Positions 8,870 to 16,294 of a stretch of DNA of 34,151 nt are shown one piece after another (the first letter of the stretch is position 1; every line of letters begins with the position of its first letter). The notes under the pieces were generated by a model. It was given only the letters and a program-made list of their open reading frames with translations. It was not told the origin of the DNA and searched no databases. The stretch is from contig JALOTV010000019.1 in NCBI GenBank assembly GCA_025457685.1, positions 1 through 34,151 on the forward strand. Direction: 5' to 3'. This DNA is from Opitutaceae bacterium. GTDB taxonomy: Bacteria > Verrucomicrobiota > Verrucomicrobiia > Opitutales > Opitutaceae. The position numbers and the translations under genes are program-made.

Positions 8870-9207
8870 ACGATCTCAAACTCACGCCTTGGATGCGCCT
8901 CGCCGCCGCCGCGCGGCGAGCCCGGTCTGTCGCGCCTTCCGACCATGGCGACGAAGCGGCCCCCGTTGGCTTCGCTACGCGGGTCGTCGCAAGAGCGCAG
9001 TTGCGCCCGGCCGGCGGGTTGTTTGCCGGACGGGCTTTTGAGCGGCTCGCGGCTCGCGCCCTGGCGCTGTCGTGCGCGGGCGCCTTGACCGTGGTGGTCT
9101 GGACCGCGTTGCCCTCGCGTGTGGAAGCTTCGGCGGTTTCGGAAGCCACCTCGGTGGATTACTACCTCGATCCGGTCGGCGTCGTGATGGAAGTCGTGCA
9201 ATCCTGA
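8866..9207 (+). CDS. Small single-TM protein, hypothetical; candidate regulator of the upstream ECF sigma factor
   Basis: Start ATG 8866 overlaps the sigma-gene stop; one TM segment 'LALSCAGALTVVVWTALP'; no recognisable HxxxCxxC zinc anti-sigma motif. Confidence 0.6.
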   Translation: MNDLKLTPWMRLAAAARRARSVAPSDHGDEAAPVGFATRVVARAQLRPAGGLFAGRAFERLAARALALSCAGALTVVVWTALPSRVEASAVSEATSVDYYLDPVGVVMEVVQS

Positions 9208-9692
9208 TGAATCGCACCCTCAAACTTTCGTTTTTCTGCGCCGGTATCTTCGCCTGTGGCGTGGTTGTCGGCGGGCTCGGGGCTAAAAAACACTTTGCGC
9301 GTCCGCCCGCGGCGGGGCCCGGCAACGCCCAGCCGGCCTCCGCGCCGGAGGGTTTTGGCCCGCACCAGCTGCGCCGCCTGACCGCCGAGCTCGCGCTGAC
9401 CGAGCCCCAGCAAGCGGCCATCGCGCCCGTCTTGGAGAAGGCCGGCGAAGAGTTGCGCCAGCTCCGGAGGGAAAGCTTCCGTCAAAGCAGCGCCATCATC
9501 GAGGCCATGGAAACCGTGGTGGCGGCTAACTTGACCCCGGAGCAAAAAGTGAAGCTCGCGGCTTTGCAGGAAGAGCAGCGCGCGCGTATCAAGGCGAAGA
9601 TGGAGGAGCGCAACCGTCGTCGGGCCGAGGGCGGCGAGCGTCGCGAGGGCGAGCCGCCTCCGCCTCCCCCGCCGCGTCCTGAAGCTCCGTGA
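9207..9692 (+). CDS. Membrane-anchored/periplasmic Spy/CpxP- or heavy-metal-resistance-like protein
   Basis: N-terminal TM, 'LTAELALTEPQQAAIAPVLEKAGEELRQLRRE...ETVVAANLTPEQKVKLAALQEEQRARIKAKMEERNRRR', Pro-rich tail; ATG overlaps the previous stop (TGATG-type overlap). Confidence 0.65.
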   Translation: MNRTLKLSFFCAGIFACGVVVGGLGAKKHFARPPAAGPGNAQPASAPEGFGPHQLRRLTAELALTEPQQAAIAPVLEKAGEELRQLRRESFRQSSAIIEAMETVVAANLTPEQKVKLAALQEEQRARIKAKMEERNRRRAEGGERREGEPPPPPPPRPEAP

Positions 9693-9710
9693 AAGATTCT
9701 CATTGAACCG

Positions 9711-9827
9711 CCTGAAACCGCCGCCCACGGTGCCGGCGGCCAGGTGCCATGCATGGGCAGGCGCGTGAACCCCGCCAGGGCCGGAAGGCAGCAACGGTGA
9801 CGACGTTCTCCCAGTGCGTTTTCGGGT
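9711..9827 (+). ncRNA. ffs: Bacterial small SRP RNA (4.5S), ends approximate
   Basis: Conserved core 'GTGAACCCCGCCAGGGCCGGAAGGCAGCAACGGTGACGACG' with GGAA tetraloop; flanking arms CCTGAAACCGC / GCGTTTTCGGG pair; immediately upstream of dnaX as in many bacteria. Confidence 0.9.
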
Positions 9828-9866
9828 TTGCGCTTGGCGCAGGCGCACGTGCTTTCGTTGCCAATC

Positions 9867-11042
9867 GTGTCGAACGCTTCCTACCAAGTCATCGCCCGCA
9901 AGTGGCGGCCGCAAACCTTCGAGGATGTGGTCGGTCAGGACCACGTGGTTCGCACCCTGCGCAACGCCATCGCGCGCGGGCGCATCGCCCACGCCTACCT
10001 GTTCGTGGGGCCGCGCGGCACCGGCAAGACGTCCACCGCGCGCATTTTCGCCAAGGCGCTTAATTGCACCGGAGGTCCGAAGGCCGACTTTGATCCCGCC
10101 GATCCGGCGTGCGTCTCCATCGCAGCGGGCAGCCACCTCGATGTGATCGAGATCGACGGCGCCTCCAACAACGGCGTCGATCAGGTGCGCGATCTGCGCG
10201 AGACAGTGCAATACACGCCGGCGCAGGGCCGGTTCAAAATCTACATCATCGACGAGGTGCACATGCTCTCGGCGGCCGCGTTCAACGCGCTCCTCAAGAC
10301 GCTGGAGGAGCCGCCCGCGCACGTGAAGTTCGTGTTTGCGACCACCGATCCGCAAAAGGTCCTGCCGACCATCGTGTCGCGTTGCCAGCGCTTCGACCTC
10401 AAGCCCATCCCCGCGGCCCTGATCGTCGAGCGTCTGGCCCGCATCGCGAAGGCCGAGGGTATCCAGGCTACGGATACGGCGCTGGCCTGCATCGCGCGCA
10501 TGGCGGACGGGGGCATGCGCGATGCGCAGTCCATTTTCGACCAGATGATCTCGTTTTGCGGCAACCACATCGACGAGCCGGACGTGCTCGATGTCTATGG
10601 GTTGGTCTCCACCGAGAAACTCGCCGCGCTCGCCGCCGCGCTGGCCTCGGGCGATCACGCGGAGATCGTGCGTCTCGTGGATGAGTGCGACGCGGCCGGC
10701 CGCGATCTCGCCCGACTGCTCACGGATTTGCAGGGGCATATCCGTGACGCCCTGCTCGATGCGATCGGCAAGGGGGGGCGCAGCGCCCTGCTCGGCGGCG
10801 TGTCGCTGACCACAGAGCAACTCACCCGCATGCTGGATGTGCTGCGTCAGGGTGAGGACGGGGTGAAGCTCGGGTTGTCCGACAAAATCAATCTCGAGGT
10901 CACGCTGCTCAAGGCGGTGGACGCATCACGGGCTCGCGCGATCGATTCCCTGCTGAAGGAACTCGCCACGCTCAGCGCCGCCTTGCCCGAGGCCGGCTCG
11001 GCTGTCGCGAGCGGTGCCGGCGAGGAAAAAAAAAAGCCCTGA
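9867..11042 (+). CDS. dnaX: DNA polymerase III subunit gamma (dnaX frame-0 product)
   Basis: '[30 protein letters not shown]', Walker A '[20 protein letters not shown]', '[24 protein letters not shown]'; GTG start at 9867 (the ORF track extends to a TTG at 9828); frame-0 stop TGA just after an A10 run. Confidence 0.93.
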   Translation: MSNASYQVIARKWRPQTFEDVVGQDHVVRTLRNAIARGRIAHAYLFVGPRGTGKTSTARIFAKALNCTGGPKADFDPADPACVSIAAGSHLDVIEIDGASNNGVDQVRDLRETVQYTPAQGRFKIYIIDEVHMLSAAAFNALLKTLEEPPAHVKFVFATTDPQKVLPTIVSRCQRFDLKPIPAALIVERLARIAKAEGIQATDTALACIARMADGGMRDAQSIFDQMISFCGNHIDEPDVLDVYGLVSTEKLAALAAALASGDHAEIVRLVDECDAAGRDLARLLTDLQGHIRDALLDAIGKGGRSALLGGVSLTTEQLTRMLDVLRQGEDGVKLGLSDKINLEVTLLKAVDASRARAIDSLLKELATLSAALPEAGSAVASGAGEEKKKP

Positions 11043-11578
11043 TTGATCGGCTGGACGCCGCCGTCCTCGCATACGTCGCCGAATCGGCGGCGAGCGCACC
11101 GCCGCCTCGCGGCCTGCCTTTTGCCGCACCCGCGGCCCGCGCTTCGCTGCGCGCCAACTACGTTCCTCCTGCGCTGGGAGAAGCCGGGACGTCGGATATA
11201 CTGGACGAAGACGCCCAGCCCGCCTGGGCGGGACCTGCCGGTGATGGATCGGCCGGAGCTGCCGCGATCGCGGGATCCGGCGAGGACGACGGTCCGCCGC
11301 TGGAGGTCTTGGAGGCGCAGATGGGGGGCGAAGTCGCCGCCCGCGACCGTCAGCCGTCCGCCTCCGGTTCACGCCGGAGCGTGCCTGACGAAGACGAGGA
11401 CGATGCGTCGCGGCCGGGCGCCGTCTTGCCGGATTTAGATACGCTTACCGCGCGTTTGCCCGCGGACGTTCGCGAGACGCTCGACGAACTGTTCCGTGCG
11501 CGCTTCATCAGCGTGAAAAAGTTGCCTAAAAAAGTGTTCAAATCCCTGTCTGTGAAGACATCAGACGAGGCTTCCTGA
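11033..11578 (+). other. dnaX: Candidate tau-specific C-terminal extension of DnaX in the -1 frame
   Basis: Frame -1 is uninterrupted from the A10 tract (11026-11035) to the stop at 11578: [27 protein letters not shown]...DLDTLTARLPADVRETLDELFRARFISVKKLPKKVFKSLSVKTSDEAS. Confidence 0.75.
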
Positions 11579-11654
11579 GCCGGCTGGGTTACGCGTTTGC
11601 TTTGTTGTCCCCGTGCGGGCTGAATGACAAATTCCCGTTACGCATCACTCACCA

Positions 11655-13220
11655 GTGAACACCCGTCCCATACGCCAAGTCGCCTCCCCGTTGCGTCTCC
11701 CGCTTGTCGGCCTCGCGCTTATTTTCTCCGCCGCGCTGCCCGCCCGCGCCGCGATTGAAAAGCTGGAGGTGACCTACGATTACGTTTCGCGCATCGCGGC
11801 CGATCGTGCCGCCGCGCCCTACAAGGAGCCGGATCGCGAGCTGCCCAAGCGTCTCGCCGAGCTGAACTACGACCAGATGCGCGATATCCGCTTCCGTCCG
11901 GAGCAGGCGCTCTGGCGAAACGAAAACCTTCCGTTTCACCTGCATTTTTTTCACCGCACAGGCTTTCACCGCGAGGCGATTCAGATCCGCGAGTTCAGCG
12001 CCACGCACGTGCAGACCGTCCCGTTTATTCGCGAGTTTTTCGACTACGGTAAATTGGTGAATCTCGGCTCGCTGCGTTCCTCGCTGGGCTATTCCGGATT
12101 TCGCCTGCATTATCCGCTCAACCGTCCCGACGTGTTTGACGAGCTGATCGTGTTTCACGGCGCGTCGTATTTCCGGGCGCTGGGGGCTGGCCAGATCTAC
12201 GGACTTTCGGCGCGCGGTCTGGCGGTGGACTCCGGCGTGCCGGACGTGATCGAGGAGTTTCCCGTTTTCACCGATTTCTGGATCGGCAAGCCCCGCCCGG
12301 GCGCGACCGCGATGCGCTTTTTTGCGTTGCTCGACAGCAAGAGCGTGGCCGGCGCCTATGAATTCACGGTGCAGCCGGGACGCCGCACGACGGTGAGCGT
12401 CCGGGCCAGGCTCTATGCGCGAGCCACGATGACCACGCCCGGTATCGCGCCGCTCACCAGCATGTTCTGGTTCGGGAAAAACGCCGACCGCCCCCAAGGC
12501 GACCCCCGCCCGCAGGTGCACGATTCGGACGGCTTGCTCGTTCACGCTGCAGATGGTGGCCACTACTGGCGTCCGCTGCAAAACCCGCGCCGCATTCTCA
12601 ACACCGATGTGCGGGTGGAAAATCCCACGCGCTTCGGCCTGATCCAGCGTGAACGCGACATCTCGGCCTACGAGGATTTTGAGGCGCGCTACCATGAGCG
12701 CCCGAGCTGCTGGATCGAGCCCATGGGAGAGTGGGGAGCCGGCAGCGTCCGCTTGGTGGAATTGCCCACCAACAGCGAATACGCCGACAACATCGTGGCC
12801 TACTGGATACCCGACAAGAAGCCCGTCCCCGGCCAGGTTTTCGAGATGGCCTACAAAATGTTTTGGGCGCTCGATCAGCCCGGTGCCGACTCGCTGGCCC
12901 GCGTGGAGTCCACCCGCATCGGCCACCTGCCTGGCGGCGGCGCGGGGCAGTTGTTCTGGATCGATTTTGCCGGCGCCGACCTGGGACAGCGCAGACCGGA
13001 CAATCTAGCTCCCGAGATCACGCTCGGGCCCGGAGCCCGCCTGCGTCACCAGACGCTTATCCGTCACCCGGGCATAGACGGCTGGCGTGTGGCCTTGCAA
13101 ATCGAGGACGCCACGACGCCCGATGCGGCGGGGGAGCGTCCGGCGGTGGAGTTGCGCGTGCGCCTGCGCGACGGCTACGAACCGATTTCCGAGACGTGGG
13201 TTTACACCTGGCTGCCATGA
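11655..13220 (+). CDS. opgG: Periplasmic glucan biosynthesis protein MdoG/OpgG
   Basis: Signal peptide then 'RPEQALWRNENLPFHLHFFHRTGFHREAIQIREF', 'FRALGAGQIYGLSARGLAVD', 'FPVFTDFWIGKP', 'LTSMFWFGKN'; GTG start; paired with opgH downstream. Confidence 0.93.
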   Translation: MNTRPIRQVASPLRLPLVGLALIFSAALPARAAIEKLEVTYDYVSRIAADRAAAPYKEPDRELPKRLAELNYDQMRDIRFRPEQALWRNENLPFHLHFFHRTGFHREAIQIREFSATHVQTVPFIREFFDYGKLVNLGSLRSSLGYSGFRLHYPLNRPDVFDELIVFHGASYFRALGAGQIYGLSARGLAVDSGVPDVIEEFPVFTDFWIGKPRPGATAMRFFALLDSKSVAGAYEFTVQPGRRTTVSVRARLYARATMTTPGIAPLTSMFWFGKNADRPQGDPRPQVHDSDGLLVHAADGGHYWRPLQNPRRILNTDVRVENPTRFGLIQRERDISAYEDFEARYHERPSCWIEPMGEWGAGSVRLVELPTNSEYADNIVAYWIPDKKPVPGQVFEMAYKMFWALDQPGADSLARVESTRIGHLPGGGAGQLFWIDFAGADLGQRRPDNLAPEITLGPGARLRHQTLIRHPGIDGWRVALQIEDATTPDAAGERPAVELRVRLRDGYEPISETWVYTWLP

Positions 13221-13825
13221 ATCCGGCCGTAACCGACGTGTTGTTGCCCGCCACGGACGCCGATCTCTCCGGTCCGGCGTGGGACGAGGCCTTTCTTCGC
13301 GTGGAGAGTTATCTGCGCGCCCATCAGATTGAGAGCCGGCTCGTGCTGAATCGACTCACCGTCGAGATTATCCGCGCCGCCCGGGCCAAGGCGCTGGAGC
13401 ACAAAGCCGCCAACCGCGGCACCGTCGATCCGGTGGCGGTGGCCATGGGCGAGGCGGAGCGCCGCACAACGGCCTGGTTCGCCCGGGTGTTGGGAGACGC
13501 GGCGGACCCCGACGACGAGCGTCTCGGCACGCGCGGACGCATCGCCCTCGTGATGGCCGATGTGCCCGCCCGCTGGCCCCGCGACTTTTTCGCCGACACG
13601 CCGCCACCGCCGGAGCTCGTCGAGGCGATGCGCGCCGCCTACATCGAGGCGGGGCCCGAGCTGGAGCTCACCCGCATGGTGCCGCGACCCTTCGACTTCG
13701 GTCCCATCGCCAACGTGGCCGACGAGGCGTGGAAGACCTTCGCCCGGTGGCCGGTGTTGCGCGCGATCTTCGGCTGGCTGGTTTTTCTCGGCCTGTTGGC
13801 CGGAGCGTGGTTCGCCACCCACTAG
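13217..13825 (+). CDS. Hypothetical protein with C-terminal TM segment, between opgG and opgH
   Basis: ATGA overlap with the opgG stop; C-terminal 'VLRAIFGWLVFLGLLAGAWFATH'; no family recognised. Confidence 0.8.
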   Translation: MNPAVTDVLLPATDADLSGPAWDEAFLRVESYLRAHQIESRLVLNRLTVEIIRAARAKALEHKAANRGTVDPVAVAMGEAERRTTAWFARVLGDAADPDDERLGTRGRIALVMADVPARWPRDFFADTPPPPELVEAMRAAYIEAGPELELTRMVPRPFDFGPIANVADEAWKTFARWPVLRAIFGWLVFLGLLAGAWFATH

Positions 13826-13892
13826 CCAGCGCATCACGCCGCCGGCGCGCGCAAAACATGTATTCGTTTAGCAACTACAGGAGCTTCTTTTC

Positions 13893-16049
13893 ATGAGCGA
13901 CGTTCGTTTTGATCCCGCCCGCCTGGATGGCACCCGCATCACCCAGCGCCGTCTCCTTGTCGCCACGCTCACCCTGTTGCTCACGGGACCGGCGGTGGCG
14001 TTGATGGCGGATCTGCACTGGCGCGTGGGGATGGATAACTGGAAGCTGTTGCACCTCGTGCTTTTCGCGGTGCTGTTTTCCCTTGTCGCCTTCGGTGCGG
14101 TGCAGGCCGCGGTGGGTTTTTACTGCCGCCTGCGCGGCGGGGACGCCAACCGCATCCTCAACAGCCTCGCGCCCGAGGACGAGGCCCGGCCCGTGACCGC
14201 GCCCACCGCGATCGTGATGCCGGTGTTCAACGAGGACACCTCGCGCATCATGGAGGGGTTGCGCGTGATCTACCGCTCCCTGGAGGCCACCGGTCAGCTC
14301 GAGGCCTTTGATTTTTTCATCCTGAGCGACACCACCAACCCGAATCGCTGGATCGAGGAGGAGAGCGCGTGGGTGGCGCTCACCCGTCAGCTCGACGCCC
14401 GCGGGCGGATTTTTTACCGTAAACGCCGGGTCAACCTGAACAAAAAGGCGGGCAACCTCGCCGACTTTTGCCGCCGCTGGGGCAAGCGCTACCGCTACAT
14501 GGTCGTGTTGGACGCCGACAGCATCATGACCGGCGAGGCCATCACGAAGCTGGTTCGCCTGATGGAGAAAAATACCGGCGCGGGCATCATCCAGACCGTG
14601 CCGCGGCTGGTGAACGGCGAGACGATCTTTGCGCGGTTGCAGCAATTCGCCTCACGTCTTTACGGACCGGTTTTTGCCAGCGGCCTCAATTTCTGGCAGC
14701 AAGGCGAGGCGAATTACTGGGGCCATAACGCGATCATCCGCGTGGCTCCTTTTATCGAGCACTGCTCGTTGCCCGATCTGCCCGGAGCCGAGCCTTTCGG
14801 CGGCAGGATCCTGAGCCACGATTACGTCGAGGCCGCCTTGATGCGGCGAGCAGGATGGTCGGTGTGGCTCGCGGTGGATCTCGAAGGGAGCTACGAGGAA
14901 TGCCCCGGCAACTTGATCGACTTCGCCAAGCGAGATCGCCGTTGGCTGCAAGGCAACCTACAGCACGCCTGGCTGGTGACCGCGCGCGGCCTGCACATGG
15001 CCAACCGCCTGCATCTCGCGCTGGGCATTCTAGCCTATCTGGCCTCGCCGCTCTGGCTGGCTTTTCTGGTGGTTTCGTCCGTCATCGCCTGGCGCTACGC
15101 CGCCACGGGGCTGACGCCGCTTCCGGTCGATAGTTTCGCCCGCTACCTGCCGCTCGATTTCAACGCGCAGGCCTTGCTGCTGTTTGCCGCCACGATGGGG
15201 CTACTTTTTTTCCCGAAGGTTCTCGCGGTCATCGATCTGAGGAACCGTCCGGGCGAGGCCGCTCGATTCGGAGGCTGGCTGCGCTTGGTGGGCGGGGTGG
15301 TGGGGGAGACGGCGATATTCACACTGATCGCCCCCGTGTTGATGCTGCTCCACTCCAAGTTTATCGCATTGACACTCATGGGCAAAGGCGTGGCCTGGGT
15401 GGCGCAGCGTCGCGGCGCCGATGGCGATCCGGAGTGGCGCGAAGCGATTCTGACTCACGCCGGTCATACCGCGGTCGGCTTGGGTTGGGGCGGTCTGGCG
15501 CTGGTCATCAATCCCTTCTTTGCGGCCTGGATGTCGCCTATTTTGCTGGGTATGAGCCTGTCCATTCCGGTGTCGCTCGTCACCGGTCAGCTGGTGCCGG
15601 GGCAATTCGTGCGGCGGCTGGGCTTGCTCGGCGTTCCCGAGGAGATCGATCCCCCGGCGGAGCTGGCCCGTCTGGCCCGCAATCTGGAGGCGTGCCGGCG
15701 GCATACGCCTCCTCTGCCGGAACTCGCTCCGGAATATGGGCTGATGCAGGCCGTGCTCGATCCTTACGTGAACGCCGTGCACCTCGCGCTCTTGCGCGAA
15801 CGCGATCAGGCGCCCGGCGTCGCGGCGGAAGTGCGCTTCGCGCCGTTGCGCGAGCGTTTGCTGCGCGAGGGCCCGAGCGCGCTGGCCGCGCGCGACAAAC
15901 TTGCGCTCATGCTGGATGCCGAGTCCATGGCCATCCTGCATCGCGATCTTTGGTCTTTGCCCAGCGAGCGCCTCGCCGCGTGGTGGCGCACTGCCATACG
16001 TGCCTACAACGTATTGGCACCTGCTCCCCAGACGGCTCTATATCGCTGA
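13893..16049 (+). CDS. opgH: Glucans biosynthesis glucosyltransferase MdoH/OpgH
   Basis: 'TAIVMPVFNEDTSRIMEGLRVIYRSLEATGQLEAFDFFILSDTTNP', 'MVVLDADSIMTGEAI', 'RDRRWLQGNLQH', multiple TM segments; AGGAG upstream. Confidence 0.95.
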   Translation: MSDVRFDPARLDGTRITQRRLLVATLTLLLTGPAVALMADLHWRVGMDNWKLLHLVLFAVLFSLVAFGAVQAAVGFYCRLRGGDANRILNSLAPEDEARPVTAPTAIVMPVFNEDTSRIMEGLRVIYRSLEATGQLEAFDFFILSDTTNPNRWIEEESAWVALTRQLDARGRIFYRKRRVNLNKKAGNLADFCRRWGKRYRYMVVLDADSIMTGEAITKLVRLMEKNTGAGIIQTVPRLVNGETIFARLQQFASRLYGPVFASGLNFWQQGEANYWGHNAIIRVAPFIEHCSLPDLPGAEPFGGRILSHDYVEAALMRRAGWSVWLAVDLEGSYEECPGNLIDFAKRDRRWLQGNLQHAWLVTARGLHMANRLHLALGILAYLASPLWLAFLVVSSVIAWRYAATGLTPLPVDSFARYLPLDFNAQALLLFAATMGLLFFPKVLAVIDLRNRPGEAARFGGWLRLVGGVVGETAIFTLIAPVLMLLHSKFIALTLMGKGVAWVAQRRGADGDPEWREAILTHAGHTAVGLGWGGLALVINPFFAAWMSPILLGMSLSIPVSLVTGQLVPGQFVRRLGLLGVPEEIDPPAELARLARNLEACRRHTPPLPELAPEYGLMQAVLDPYVNAVHLALLRERDQAPGVAAEVRFAPLRERLLREGPSALAARDKLALMLDAESMAILHRDLWSLPSERLAAWWRTAIRAYNVLAPAPQTALYR

Positions 16050-16294
16050 GTGGGGTGGGGCGGTGTGGCCGCCAAAGCTTCGTGCTTCGGATCGCACCTT
16101 GATCCGAGCTCTCGCAAAAGGCCTGCAAGTTTGTGGGCTGTAAAACGGGCTTTGCCTTGTCGGGGAACGGTTTTTGACAATTACAAAACACTGGCTCAAC
16201 TCCTTTGCCGTTGCTGAGGTATTTCCCCTGCTTTTTCCTCTTCGACCCGTCGGATCCCGCTTCCACGGATTGCTCAACCCCACCCACATAAACT

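Noticed and set aside
11043-11438. 131-aa Arg/Pro-rich plus-strand ORF after dnaX
   Set aside because: Wrong frame; the continuous -1 frame of dnaX gives a far more protein-like sequence over the same interval
16174-16202. TTGACA -35 element upstream of the coiled-coil gene
   Set aside because: Perfect -35 hexamer but no convincing -10 at 16-18 bp spacing; not supportable as a promoter call
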